NCBI GenBank assembly: GCA_963823565.1
Contig: CAWGLR010000003.1
Location: 372,001-436,000, forward strand
From: RHKX01 sp963823565
GTDB taxonomy: Bacteria > Actinomycetota > Thermoleophilia > Solirubrobacterales > 70-9
DNA: 64,000 nucleotides
Reading direction: 5' to 3'
Position numbers and translations under genes: made by a program. The notes below the pieces were generated by a model. It had not been told where the DNA came from. It was given only the letters and a program-made list of their open reading frames with translations, and searched no databases. Positions 20,982 through 29,527 of this stretch are shown in pieces. How positions within the stretch are numbered: the first letter of the stretch is position 1; each line of letters begins with the position of its first letter.

Positions 20982-21166
20982 TGGCCAAGACGTCACAACG
21001 TGTCAAGCAGGCGCGCGGCTCGAAGTTCAAGAGCCGCAACTACAACCGCTGCCGCAAGTGCGGCAGGCCCCGCGCGGTCTACCGCAAGTTCGGCCTCTGC
21101 CGGATCTGCCTCCGCGAGCAGGCCCACCAGGGCTACGTGCCCGGGATGACCAAGAGCAGTTGGTAG
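20981..21166 (+). CDS. rpsN: 30S ribosomal protein S14, zinc-binding (type Z)
   Basis: 61 residues with cysteines at 24, 27, 40 and 43 (CRKCGRPRAVY ... CRICLRE), the zinc ribbon of the short S14. It ends in the typical GYVPGMTKSSW. A zinc-independent paralogue is not in this window. Confidence 0.98.
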   Translation: MAKTSQRVKQARGSKFKSRNYNRCRKCGRPRAVYRKFGLCRICLREQAHQGYVPGMTKSSW

Positions 21167-21170
21167 GACG

Positions 21171-21566
21171 ATGCTGAGCGATCCCGTATCCGATTACCTG
21201 ACGCGCGTCCGCAACGCGCTCGGCGCCGACCACACCGAGGTCGAGATCCCCGCCTCGCGCCTGAAGAAGGAGATGACGCGGATCCTCGTCGAGCAGGGCT
21301 ACCTGTCCGGCTACGAGGTCGAGCCGACCGCCGTGGGCGAGTCGATCCGCATCCAGCTCAAGTACACCGAGGACCGGGACCCGGTGATCAGCGGGATGCG
21401 GCGTGTCTCGCGCCCCGGCCGCCGGCGCTACGTGCCGAGCACGAGCGTGCCGCGCGTGCAGGGCGGCATGGGCACTGCGATCATCTCCACGTCGGTGGGC
21501 GTGATGACCGGCCACGAGGCGAAGGAGCGCGGCGTGGGTGGGGAGGTCGTTGCTTACGTCTGGTGA
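21171..21566 (+). CDS. rpsH: 30S ribosomal protein S8
   Basis: 131 residues: DPVSDYLTRVRNALGADHTE, SRLKKEMTRILVEQGYLSGY, and the C-terminal STSVGVMTGHEAKERGVGGE. In E. coli S8 represses the spc operon by binding its mRNA. Followed by a 74-nt repeat-rich gap. Confidence 0.98.
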   Translation: MLSDPVSDYLTRVRNALGADHTEVEIPASRLKKEMTRILVEQGYLSGYEVEPTAVGESIRIQLKYTEDRDPVISGMRRVSRPGRRRYVPSTSVPRVQGGMGTAIISTSVGVMTGHEAKERGVGGEVVAYVW

Positions 21567-21640
21567 CAGCGTGGAGCGTGGAGCGTGGACCTCCGGGTTC
21601 CGCCGTTAGCTCCAAGCTCCAAGCTCCAAAGCTTTCAATC
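21567..21640. repeat. opposed heptanucleotide tandem repeats between rpsH and rplF
   Basis: Three copies of GCGTGGA/AGCGTGG near 21569-21590 face three copies of AGCTCCA near 21608-21630. The two arrays pair over about 16 bp with two mismatches, giving a long imperfect hairpin inside an otherwise tightly packed operon. The rplF SD region (GCTTTCAATC) is unusually poor. Confidence 0.7.
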
Positions 21641-22174
21641 ATGAGCCGAATCGGAAACAAGCCAATCGAGATCCCCGCGGGCGTGACGGTCGACGTCGGC
21701 CCGGGGCGCGTGACCGTGAACGGGCCCAAGGGCGAGCTCACTCAGGTGATCGATCGCGCGATGGACGTCAAGGTCGACGACGGGGTCCTCACCGTGGCCC
21801 GCCCGACCGACCGCGGCGAGCATCGCGCCCTGCACGGCCTCACCCGCTCGCTGATCCAGAACATGGTCACCGGCGTCACCGACGGCTTCGAGAAGCGGCT
21901 TCAGATCACCGGCGTCGGCTACCGCGCGCGCACCGCGGGCAAGGGGCTCGAGCTCTCGCTCGGCTTCTCCCACCCGGTCAGCGTCGACGCGCCCGAGGGC
22001 ATCGACTTCGAGGTCCCGCAGCCGACTGAGATCATCATCCGCGGGATCGACAAGCAACAGGTCGGCGAGGTGGCCGCCCAGATCCGCCGCCACCGGCCGC
22101 CGGAGCCCTACAAGGGCAAGGGCGTCCGCTACGCCGACGAGCAGATCCGCCGCAAGGTCGGCAAGCGGGCCTAG
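21641..22174 (+). CDS. rplF: 50S ribosomal protein L6
   Basis: 177 residues from ATG 21641 (SRIGNKPIEIPAGVTVDVGP). An in-frame start upstream at 21563 would run through the repeat and is rejected. The C-terminal domain has QITGVGYRARTAGKGLELSL and HRPPEPYKGKGVRY. Normal length. Confidence 0.97.
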   Translation: MSRIGNKPIEIPAGVTVDVGPGRVTVNGPKGELTQVIDRAMDVKVDDGVLTVARPTDRGEHRALHGLTRSLIQNMVTGVTDGFEKRLQITGVGYRARTAGKGLELSLGFSHPVSVDAPEGIDFEVPQPTEIIIRGIDKQQVGEVAAQIRRHRPPEPYKGKGVRYADEQIRRKVGKRA

Positions 22175-22196
22175 CGGCCGAGCGAGGTAGTTCTTC

Positions 22197-22550
22197 ATGG
22201 CAGTACAGACAGCAGAGCAGCGAAGGCTCCGGCGCCGCCGCCGGGTGCGGGCGAAGGTCCGCGGCACGGCCGAGCGGCCGCGGCTGGCGGTCTACCGCTC
22301 CAACCGCGGGCTCTACGCCCAGCTCATCGACGACGATCGCGGCCACACCGTGGCGCAGGCGAGCTGGACCGAGGACGAGCTGCGCAAGCTCGACTCCGGG
22401 GAGCGCGCCAAGCGAGCCGGCCAGCTGATCGCCGAGCGCGCGAAGGCCGCCGGCGTCGAGACCTGCATCTTCGACCGCGGCGGATACCGGTACCACGGCC
22501 GGGTCGCCGACCTCGCCGAGGGCGCCCGCGAGGGCGGCCTGCAATTCTGA
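22197..22550 (+). CDS. rplR: 50S ribosomal protein L18
   Basis: 117 residues; 5S rRNA-binding. Motifs: KVRGTAERPRLAVYRSNRGL, FDRGGYRYHGRVADLAEGAR. Canonical. 30-nt gap to rpsE. Confidence 0.97.
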   Translation: MAVQTAEQRRLRRRRRVRAKVRGTAERPRLAVYRSNRGLYAQLIDDDRGHTVAQASWTEDELRKLDSGERAKRAGQLIAERAKAAGVETCIFDRGGYRYHGRVADLAEGAREGGLQF

Positions 22551-22580
22551 GAGCTTCGACGCACGACCGATTAGGACGGA

Positions 22581-23228
22581 ATGAGCACCACTGACGTAGA
22601 GAGAGTGAGCCCGCAGGGCCTGGACCTCCAGGAGCGGGTCATCGAGATCAACCGAGTCGCGAAGGTCGTCAAGGGCGGTCGGCGCTTCTCGTTCACCGCG
22701 CTGGTCGCGGTCGGCGACGAGAACGACGTCGTCGGGATCGGCTACGGCAAGGCGCGCGAGGTCCCGCTCGCGATCCAGAAGGCCGTCGAGAACGCCCGCA
22801 AGGACCTGATCCGTATCCCCAAGTACGGCCAGACGCTGCCGCACCGGACGATCGGCCGCTTCGGCGCCGGTCACGTCGTGTTGCGCCCGGCCAGCGAGGG
22901 AACCGGCGTCATCGCCGGCGGCGGCGTCCGCGCCGTGCTCGAGCTCGGCGGGATCCGCGACGTCCTGACCAAGTCGATCGGCACCAACAACCCGATCAAC
23001 CAGGTCAAGGCGACGATGGAGGGGCTGCGCGGCCTGCGCCGTCCCCAGGACGTCGCCGAGCTGCGCGGCCTGACGATCCGCCAGGTGCTCGGGATGCCGA
23101 AGAAGGAAGCGAGCAGCGAGCAGGAAGCAGCGAGCAGCGATGCTCCGGACCCGGTGGCGGTCGTGACCGAAGATGCTGCTTCGGAGAGCGATGCCCCCGC
23201 CGCCGAGGAGGAGAAGTCGGATGGCTGA
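22581..23228 (+). CDS. rpsE: 30S ribosomal protein S5 with acidic C-terminal tail
   Basis: 215 residues. The dsRBD-like N-terminal half is VIEINRVAKVVKGGRRFSFT and the C-terminal half has GVRAVLELGGIRDVLTKSIG. The last ~42 residues (from KKEASSEQEAASSDAPD) are an acidic Ala/Ser tail. The tail is encoded partly by AGCGAGCAGCGAGCAG (23109-23124), the same 16-mer found in rpsQ. The stop lies inside rpmD (8-nt overlap). Confidence 0.96.
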   Translation: MSTTDVERVSPQGLDLQERVIEINRVAKVVKGGRRFSFTALVAVGDENDVVGIGYGKAREVPLAIQKAVENARKDLIRIPKYGQTLPHRTIGRFGAGHVVLRPASEGTGVIAGGGVRAVLELGGIRDVLTKSIGTNNPINQVKATMEGLRGLRRPQDVAELRGLTIRQVLGMPKKEASSEQEAASSDAPDPVAVVTEDAASESDAPAAEEEKSDG

Positions 23229-23412
23229 GCTCCTTCTCAGGCAGGTCCGCTCCGCCAACGGCGCGAGCCCGAAGCAGCGCGACACGCTGCGGACGCTCAA
23301 GCTCGGCCGGATCGGCAAGGAGGTGCGGCGCTCCGACAGCGAGCACCTGCAGGGGCTGCTGCGCAAGGTCGAGCACCTGGTCAGCGTCGAGCAGGCCGGA
23401 GGTCAGGGCTGA
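23221..23412 (+). CDS. rpmD: 50S ribosomal protein L30
   Basis: 63 residues from ATG 23221: LLLRQVRSANGASPKQRDTL, TLKLGRIGKEVRRSDSEHLQ. Length is typical. Overlaps rpsE by 8 nt and rplO by 1 nt. Confidence 0.96.
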   Translation: MAELLLRQVRSANGASPKQRDTLRTLKLGRIGKEVRRSDSEHLQGLLRKVEHLVSVEQAGGQG

Positions 23413-23906
23413 TGGCGCGCATCGAGGCCGAGGAGGTCGGCCTGGACAACCTGCGCCCGAAGCCGGGCACCCGCAAGGATCGCAAGCGCGTCGGCCGCGG
23501 GCACGGCTCGGGCAACGGCAAGACCGCCGGCCGCGGTCACAAGGGCGCCGGCGCGCGGGCGGGCGCGAAGAAGCGCATCGCCCGCGAGGGCGGGCAGAAC
23601 CCGATCCACATGCGGATGCGGAAGCTGCGCGGCCCGAACAAGAAGATGTCGATGCCGTTCGAGCAGTTCCGGACCCACACCCAGCCGGTCAACCTGGCGA
23701 CGCTGGAGGAGCGCTTCGACGACGGCGCCGAGGTGACGCCCGAGACGCTCCGCGCCGCCGGACTGGCGACCCGCAAGCACCCGGTGAAGATCCTCGGCAA
23801 CGGCGACCTCTCGAAGAAGCTGACCGTCCGCGCCCACGCCTTCAGCGCGACCGCGCGCGAGAAGATCGAGTCGGCCGGCGGGAGCGCCGAGACGATCGAG
23901 GGCTGA
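23412..23906 (+). CDS. rplO: 50S ribosomal protein L15
   Basis: 164 residues. The Gly/Arg-rich N-terminus RVGRGHGSGNGKTAGRGHKG and KRIAREGGQNPIHMRMRKL are diagnostic; the globular C-terminus has VKILGNGDLSKKLTVRAHAF. Located just before secY as in most bacteria. Confidence 0.97.
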   Translation: MARIEAEEVGLDNLRPKPGTRKDRKRVGRGHGSGNGKTAGRGHKGAGARAGAKKRIAREGGQNPIHMRMRKLRGPNKKMSMPFEQFRTHTQPVNLATLEERFDDGAEVTPETLRAAGLATRKHPVKILGNGDLSKKLTVRAHAFSATAREKIESAGGSAETIEG

Positions 23907-23913
23907 CCCGCCC

Positions 23914-25194
23914 GTGCTGAAGACTCTCGGAAACGCCTTCGCGATCCCCGAGATCCGGCGCAAGCTCGCCTTCACGGCGGCGATGCTCGCGCTCTACCGC
24001 CTCGGGGCGTACATCCCGGCGCCGGGTATCGACGCCGACGCCGTCGGCCAGCTCCAGGACAACTTCGCCAACGGGAACATCCTCGGGTTCCTCAACCTGT
24101 TCAGCGGCGGCGCGCTGTCCCAGCTCTCGCTGTTCGCGCTCGGGATCATGCCCTACATCACCGCCTCGATCATCCTCCAGCTGCTGACGGTGGTCATGCC
24201 CTCGCTGGAGCGCCTCCAGAAGGAGGGCGAGGTCGGCCAGCAGAAGATCACCCAGTACACGCGCTACCTCACGGTCGGGCTGGCGTTCGCACAGTCGCTC
24301 GGGTACGTGATGCTCTTCAACAACGAGGGCTTCGGCGGCGTCGAGGTCGTCTCGGGCGGGCTCACCTTCGCGAAGCTGATGCTGATCGTGACCTCGCTCA
24401 CCGCCGGCTGCGTGCTGCTGATGTGGTTCGGCGAGCTGATCACCCAGCGCGGGATCGGCAACGGGATCTCGCTGATGATCTTCGCCTCGATCGCATCCTC
24501 GATCCCGAACGGGATCTCGGCGTGGTGGAACAACCCCGACCAGGTCTTCGTCGTGATGATGCCCTTCATCGCTCTGGCGGTGATCGTCGGCATCGTCTTC
24601 GTCCAGGAGGGCCAGCGGCGGATCCCCGTCCAATACGCCAAACGGGTGGTCGGGCGGAAGATGACGACCGGGGGGTCGAGCTATCTGCCCCTGCGCGTGA
24701 ACATGGCGGGAGTGATCCCGGTCATCTTCGCCGCCTCGATCATGGCCTTCCCGCCGACCGTCGGCCAGCTCCTCGGCGGCGCCGGGGACAACTTCTGGCT
24801 CGATTTCGCGGCGTTCTTCGCCCCCAACCGCTGGGCCTATGTCGTCGGCGAGATCTTCTTCATCGTGATCTTCACCTACTTCTACACCGCGGTCACCTTC
24901 AACCCGGTCGACCAGGCCGACAACCTGAAGAAGTACGGCGGGTTCATCCCCGGCGTCCGCCCGGGCCGGCCCACCGCGGAGTACCTCGACCGCATCCTCT
25001 CTCGCCTGACCTTCGCCGGCGCCCTCTACCTCGGCGCGATCGCCGCCCTACCGACGATCCTGATCAGCCAGACCTCCGCCAACTTCTTCTTCGGCGGCAC
25101 CTCGATCCTGATCGTCGTCGGGGTCGCCCTCGACACGGTCAAGCAGCTCGAGGCGCAGCTGATGATGCGCAACTACGAGGGCTTTCTCAAGTAA
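23914..25194 (+). CDS. secY: protein translocase subunit SecY
   Basis: 426 residues from GTG 23914; ten transmembrane segments are expected and visible. It forms the central channel of the Sec translocon with SecE and SecG. Motifs: the TM2 plug region NILGFLNLFSGGALSQLSLF, FGELITQRGIGNGISLMIFA, and the large cytoplasmic loops with the ribosome/SecA contacts (RRIPVQYAKRVVGRKMTTGG, NLKKYGGFIPGVRPGRPT). Last gene before the adk-map pair. Confidence 0.98.
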   Translation: MLKTLGNAFAIPEIRRKLAFTAAMLALYRLGAYIPAPGIDADAVGQLQDNFANGNILGFLNLFSGGALSQLSLFALGIMPYITASIILQLLTVVMPSLERLQKEGEVGQQKITQYTRYLTVGLAFAQSLGYVMLFNNEGFGGVEVVSGGLTFAKLMLIVTSLTAGCVLLMWFGELITQRGIGNGISLMIFASIASSIPNGISAWWNNPDQVFVVMMPFIALAVIVGIVFVQEGQRRIPVQYAKRVVGRKMTTGGSSYLPLRVNMAGVIPVIFAASIMAFPPTVGQLLGGAGDNFWLDFAAFFAPNRWAYVVGEIFFIVIFTYFYTAVTFNPVDQADNLKKYGGFIPGVRPGRPTAEYLDRILSRLTFAGALYLGAIAALPTILISQTSANFFFGGTSILIVVGVALDTVKQLEAQLMMRNYEGFLK

Positions 25195-25244
25195 GGCGCC
25201 CGCGTTCGGTGCCCGTCTCCAGCGGGTAGCCTGCACGTTCCACC

Positions 25245-25919
25245 GTGTCCGAGATGAACCTCATTCTGCTCGGCCCTCCGGGGTCGGGAAAGGGCACCCA
25301 GGGGGAGCGCCTCCAGGAGGACTTCCGCCTGCCCTATTTCGCCACCGGCGACATCCTCCGCGCTGCCGTCCGCGACGAGACCGAGCTCGGCCGGACCGCC
25401 AAGGAGTACATGGACCGCGGCGACCTCGTTCCCGACGAGGTGATCATCGGCGTGATCGCCGAGCGCATCGAGGACCCCGAGGCCGCTGACGGCTTCATCC
25501 TCGACGGGTTCCCGCGCACCGTCGGCCAGGCGGAGGCGCTCGGGGAGGAGATGGAGGACCTCAACCGCTCGCTCACCGCCGCGGTGCTGATCGACGTCAC
25601 CGACGAGGAGGTCGTCCGCAGGCTCGGCGGCCGCCGCACCTGCGTCAAGAACGGGCACATCTTCCACGTCGAATTCGACCCGCCGAAGAACCAAGACGTA
25701 TGCGACGTCTGCGGCGCTCGGCTGATCGTCCGCGACGACGACAAGCCCGAGGTCATTCGCCACCGGCTCGACACCTACCACGAGAAGACGAAGCCACTCG
25801 TCGACTACTACGAGGAACGCGGCCTGCTCAAGCGGGTCGACGGCTCCCTCCAGCCCGACGAGGTCGGCAACCGGATCCGCGCGCTGCTGGCGACGCTGCG
25901 GCTCGAAGAAGAGCTTTGA
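25245..25919 (+). CDS. adk: adenylate kinase
   Basis: 224 residues from GTG 25245 (an in-frame ATG at 25254 is equally possible). It interconverts AMP, ADP and ATP. P-loop GPPGSGKGTQ near residues 10-19, AMP-binding FATGDILRAAV, and DGFPRTVGQAEAL. The lid is the long form and has CDVCG on the far side, but the near-side CxxC of zinc-type enzymes reads CVKNGH, so the metal site may be altered or lost. A TAGCCT -10-like box is 12 nt upstream of GTG. It overlaps map by 4 nt (TTGA). Confidence 0.97.
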   Translation: MSEMNLILLGPPGSGKGTQGERLQEDFRLPYFATGDILRAAVRDETELGRTAKEYMDRGDLVPDEVIIGVIAERIEDPEAADGFILDGFPRTVGQAEALGEEMEDLNRSLTAAVLIDVTDEEVVRRLGGRRTCVKNGHIFHVEFDPPKNQDVCDVCGARLIVRDDDKPEVIRHRLDTYHEKTKPLVDYYEERGLLKRVDGSLQPDEVGNRIRALLATLRLEEEL

Positions 25920-26671
25920 TCGTCCCGAAGACCCCGCAGCAGGTCGACGAGATGGCCAAGGCGGGGGCCATCCTCGTCCGCTGCCTGAAGATGCTCGAGA
26001 AGAGCGCGCGGCCGGGCGTCACGACCGCCGACCTCGACCTCGCTGCGGAGCGCTTCATCGCCTCGCAGGGCGCGACCGCGGCCTTCAAGGGCTACCGCGG
26101 CTTCCCCGGCTCGATCTGCGCCTCGCCGAACTCGATGGTGGTCCACGGCATCCCCGGGCCCTACGAGCTCAAGCGCGGCGACCTGATCTCGCTCGACGTC
26201 GGCGTCATCCACAACGGCTGGGTCGCCGACGCCGCCTTCACGATCCCGATCGGGCCGGTCTCCGAGCCCGCCATGCAGCTGCTCGAGACGACGCGCGAGT
26301 CGCTGTTCGCCGGGATCGCGCAGGCGAAGGCCGGCAACCACCTCGGCGACGTCTCGCACGCGATCCAGGAGCGCGTCGAGCGCGACGGCCTCGCGGTGAT
26401 CCGCAGCCTCGTCGGCCATGGCATCGGCCGCCGCATGCACGAGGATCCGCAGATCCCCAACTACGGGGAGCCCGGTCGCGGGCCCCTGCTCGAGGAGGGG
26501 ATGACGCTGGCGATCGAGCCGATGGTCAACATCGGCTCGGAGGGCATCCGGATGGGAGACGACGGGTGGTCGGTCTACTCCGACGACGGCTCGCTCGCCG
26601 CCCACTTCGAGTTCACGATCGCGGTCGGCGAGGACGGCCCGCGCGTGCTCACCCCCTGGCACGAGTCCTAG
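25916..26671 (+). CDS. map: methionine aminopeptidase, type I
   Basis: 251 residues from TTG 25916 (TTGA overlap with adk). It removes N-terminal Met from nascent proteins. The five metal ligands are recognisable: SLDVGVIHNGWVADAAF (two Asp), GHGIGRRMHEDPQIPNYG (His), AIEPMVNIG (Glu), FTIAVG preceded by E (Glu). In most related genomes infA and rpmJ follow; here a sugar-uptake island does. Confidence 0.97.
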   Translation: MIVPKTPQQVDEMAKAGAILVRCLKMLEKSARPGVTTADLDLAAERFIASQGATAAFKGYRGFPGSICASPNSMVVHGIPGPYELKRGDLISLDVGVIHNGWVADAAFTIPIGPVSEPAMQLLETTRESLFAGIAQAKAGNHLGDVSHAIQERVERDGLAVIRSLVGHGIGRRMHEDPQIPNYGEPGRGPLLEEGMTLAIEPMVNIGSEGIRMGDDGWSVYSDDGSLAAHFEFTIAVGEDGPRVLTPWHES

Positions 26672-26683
26672 CCGCACGCGGGC

Positions 26684-26689
26684 TACCCT
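26684..26689 (+). promoter_or_regulatory. -10 box of GH13 gene (leaderless)
   Basis: TACCCT ends 9 nt before the ATG at 26699, within the 27-nt map-GH13 gap. Confidence 0.4.
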
Positions 26690-26698
26690 GCGGCCGGG

Positions 26699-28156
26699 AT
26701 GTCCCGCTGGTGGGAGAACGCGGTCGTATATGAGGTCTATCTCCGCTCCTTTCAGGACTCCGACGGAGACGGGATCGGCGACCTCCCGGGCCTGACCTCG
26801 CGGCTGCCCTGTCTGAGCCGCCTCGGCGTCGACGCGATCTGGATCACCCCCTTCTACGAGTCCCCGCTGGCCGACTGGGGCTACGACGTGTCCGATCACA
26901 CGGCGGTCGCGGCCGAGTACGGGACCCTGGCCGACTTCGACGCGATGCTCGCGCGCGCCCACGAGCTCGGGATCCGGGTGCTGCTCGACCTCGTCGTCTC
27001 GCACACTTCGATCGAGCACAGCTGGTTCCGCGAGCGTCCGGACTTCTACGTCTGGGCGGAGGGGCCGGATCCGCCGAACAACTGGATCGCCTCCTTCGGC
27101 GGCCCTGCGTGGACGCGCGACGGGCGCACCGGCAGGCTGTACCTGCACTCCTTCTACCCCGAACAGCCCGACCTCGATTGGCGCAACCCGGAGGTTCGCG
27201 AGGCGATGGCCGGCGTCGTTCGCTTCTGGGCGGAGCGCGGGGTGGACGGCTTCCGCGTCGACGCGGTCGATCGGCTCGTGAAGGACCCCGACCTGCGGGA
27301 CGACCCGCCCGGGGCGACGCCCTTCCCGCTTCCGGTTCACCCTGACCAGCAGGCGCTCGACCTCGTCCACTCGCGCGACGCGCCGGACATCGACCTGGCT
27401 TTGGCGGCGCTGCGCGACGCCGCCGGAGAGCTGCCGCTGATCGGCGAGGTGTACTTACCCAGCGCCCGCGCCCGGCGGTACCTCGGCTACCTCGACGCCC
27501 TGTTCTCCTTCGACCTCCTGCACGCGCGGTTCGACGCCGCCGCGATCGGCGCGGCGATCGAGCGCTCGGCTGAGCCCGGGCGAGTCGGGTGGGTCGTGTC
27601 CAACCACGACTTTCCACGGGTCGCGACGCGATGGGGGGAGGAGAACGCCCGGGCGGCGGCGGTGTTGCTGCTTGCCCTCGGCGGCTCGGCCTTCATCTAC
27701 CAGGGCGAGGAGCTCGCGATGGTCGACGGACCTGCCGAGGCCACGGGCCGGGACCGTTTCGGGCGGGATGGCTGCCGCCGGCCCATGCAGTGGACCGGCG
27801 ACGCCCGCGGTGGGTTCACGCTCGGGGAGCCGTGGCTGCCGACGGTCGACCCGGCCCGCCGCAACGCGGCCGCTCAGGAGCGAGACGGCGGGTCGACGCT
27901 TTGCCTCTTTCGCCGGCTGATCGATCTGCGGCGCAGCCTCTCGGGCGCGCCGCGGCCGCTCGAATCCCCGCACGGGACGCTGGCATTCGCCCGCGGGTCG
28001 GCATTAGTCGTCGTCAACCCGGGGTCCGCTCCTGCGGAGCTGCCCGCCGGCGCGGCGTCCGCCGGCCTGATCCTGGAAAGCGATTCCGGCGTCGTGGACG
28101 TCGTCGCGGACACGATCGCGGGCCACGGCGCCGCCGTCTTCGGGTCGCGCGGGTAG
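26699..28156 (+). CDS. GH13 family alpha-glucosidase / alpha-amylase-type hydrolase
   Basis: 485 residues, no signal peptide, hence cytoplasmic. The (beta/alpha)8 catalytic regions are intact: DLVVSH at 97-102, GFRVDAVD with nucleophile Asp188, general acid Glu240 in LIGEVY, and SNHD with Asp304. The opening VYEVYLRSFQDSDGDGIGDL is typical of oligo-1,6-glucosidase/alpha-glucosidase/trehalulose-type GH13 enzymes. It stands directly upstream of a carbohydrate ABC importer, so it probably cleaves the imported alpha-glucoside. The exact linkage (alpha-1,4, alpha-1,6, trehalose or sucrose) cannot be read from the sequence. Confidence 0.9.
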   Translation: MSRWWENAVVYEVYLRSFQDSDGDGIGDLPGLTSRLPCLSRLGVDAIWITPFYESPLADWGYDVSDHTAVAAEYGTLADFDAMLARAHELGIRVLLDLVVSHTSIEHSWFRERPDFYVWAEGPDPPNNWIASFGGPAWTRDGRTGRLYLHSFYPEQPDLDWRNPEVREAMAGVVRFWAERGVDGFRVDAVDRLVKDPDLRDDPPGATPFPLPVHPDQQALDLVHSRDAPDIDLALAALRDAAGELPLIGEVYLPSARARRYLGYLDALFSFDLLHARFDAAAIGAAIERSAEPGRVGWVVSNHDFPRVATRWGEENARAAAVLLLALGGSAFIYQGEELAMVDGPAEATGRDRFGRDGCRRPMQWTGDARGGFTLGEPWLPTVDPARRNAAAQERDGGSTLCLFRRLIDLRRSLSGAPRPLESPHGTLAFARGSALVVVNPGSAPAELPAGAASAGLILESDSGVVDVVADTIAGHGAAVFGSRG

Positions 28157-28198
28157 CCATCCGTTTGCGCCGAGGAAACCGGGGTACGCCTCCGATGA

Positions 28199-28213
28199 CC
28201 CCCGGACCGGGGG
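28199..28213. promoter_or_regulatory. short GC palindrome before the ABC operon
   Basis: CCCCCG-GAC-CGGGGG lies in the 99-nt gap between the GH13 gene and the solute-binding protein. Without a U-run it may be an operator or just a weak terminator. Nothing else is seen in the gap. Confidence 0.3.
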
Positions 28214-28255
28214 CGCACCGCGAGGAGAGGTGTGTGACCTCAGATCAGGCAGCCC

Positions 28256-29527
28256 ATGACCATGCGTAGGCGAGGCGCCGTCCTGCTCTGCCTCGCCGCG
28301 GCGATCGTCTGCGCGGCCACGTTGAGCGCCTGCGGCGACGACGACGGCGGCGGGCCCACCGAGCTGACCTGGTTCATCTTCAACGAGCCCAGCGGCGTCC
28401 TGCCGAAGATCGCCGACCGCTGCTCCCAGCAGTCGAACGGGCAGTACGAGATCTCCTTCGAGTACCTGCCGAACGAGGCCGATCAGCAGCGCGAGCAGCT
28501 GGTGCGCCGGCTCGGGGCCCAGGATGACTCCCTCGACATCCTCGGGATGGACGTGGTCTGGACCGGCGAGTTCGCGAACGCCGGCTGGGTGGAGGAGTGG
28601 ACGGGCGCCGACGAGCGGATGGCCACGAAGGGGGTCTTCCCCTCGGTCGCCGAGACCGCTCGCTTCGAGGGCAAGCTGTGGGCGGCGCCGATCTGGACCA
28701 ACACCCAGCTGCTCTGGTACCGGAAGGACCTGGTCGACAAGCCGCCGCGGACCTGGGACGAGATGATCGCGATGGGCGAGAGGATCGGCGAGAACGGGAA
28801 GATCGAGGTTCAGGCGAACCGCTACGAGGGGCTGATGGTCTGGTTCAACTCGATGGTCGAGTCGGCCGGGACGTCGATCGTCCAGCCCGACGACGCCCAG
28901 GAGGTCGATCTCCAGGCGCCGCAGACCCAGCGGGCGCTCTCCCTGATGGCGAAGCTGGCCCAGTCGTCGGTGGCCGACCCGTCGATGTCGACGTCGGACG
29001 AGGACACCGCCCGGCTCGCGTTCGAGGCGGGGGGCGCCAGCTTCATGCTCAATTACCCGTTCGTCTACCCGAGCGCAAAGGACAACGCCCCCGAGGTCTT
29101 CAAGCAGCTCGGCCAGACGCTCTACCCGCGGGTCGACGCCGGCCGGCCCGCCAAGCCGCCCCTCGGTGGGATCAACCTCGGCGTCTCGGCGTACTCGCAG
29201 CACAAGCAGGAGGCCTTCGATGCGATCAAGTGCCTGATCCAGCCGCAGAACCAGATCGAGATCGCGACGGCCGGCGGGCTGCCCCCGGTCAACGAGGGCC
29301 TCTACGACTCCAAGGACATCGACGGGGTCTATCCGGGCTTCGCCGATCTGATCCGCCGGTCGATCGAGAACGGGGCTCCGCGACCTGTGACCCCGGCCTA
29401 CCAGGACCTCTCGCTGGCGGTTCAGCGCACGATCCACCCGCTCGACGACATCGACGACGTCTCGGCGAAGGTCGATGAGCTGCGCGACAACGTCGAGACC
29501 GCGCTGAACGTGGAGGGGCTGCTGTAG
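28256..29527 (+). CDS. carbohydrate ABC transporter solute-binding lipoprotein
   Basis: 423 residues. A lipoprotein signal peptide ends at the lipobox LSAC with Cys26, so the mature protein is tethered outside the membrane. The extracellular solute-binding protein family 1 fold is indicated by LTWFIFNEPSGVLPKIADRC, the hinge segment GMDVVWTGEFANAGWVEEW, KDLVDKPPRTWDEMIAMGER and AFDAIKCLIQP. It resembles trehalose/maltose-binding proteins. It captures the sugar for the permeases encoded immediately downstream (0-nt gap). Confidence 0.93.
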   Translation: MTMRRRGAVLLCLAAAIVCAATLSACGDDDGGGPTELTWFIFNEPSGVLPKIADRCSQQSNGQYEISFEYLPNEADQQREQLVRRLGAQDDSLDILGMDVVWTGEFANAGWVEEWTGADERMATKGVFPSVAETARFEGKLWAAPIWTNTQLLWYRKDLVDKPPRTWDEMIAMGERIGENGKIEVQANRYEGLMVWFNSMVESAGTSIVQPDDAQEVDLQAPQTQRALSLMAKLAQSSVADPSMSTSDEDTARLAFEAGGASFMLNYPFVYPSAKDNAPEVFKQLGQTLYPRVDAGRPAKPPLGGINLGVSAYSQHKQEAFDAIKCLIQPQNQIEIATAGGLPPVNEGLYDSKDIDGVYPGFADLIRRSIENGAPRPVTPAYQDLSLAVQRTIHPLDDIDDVSAKVDELRDNVETALNVEGLL

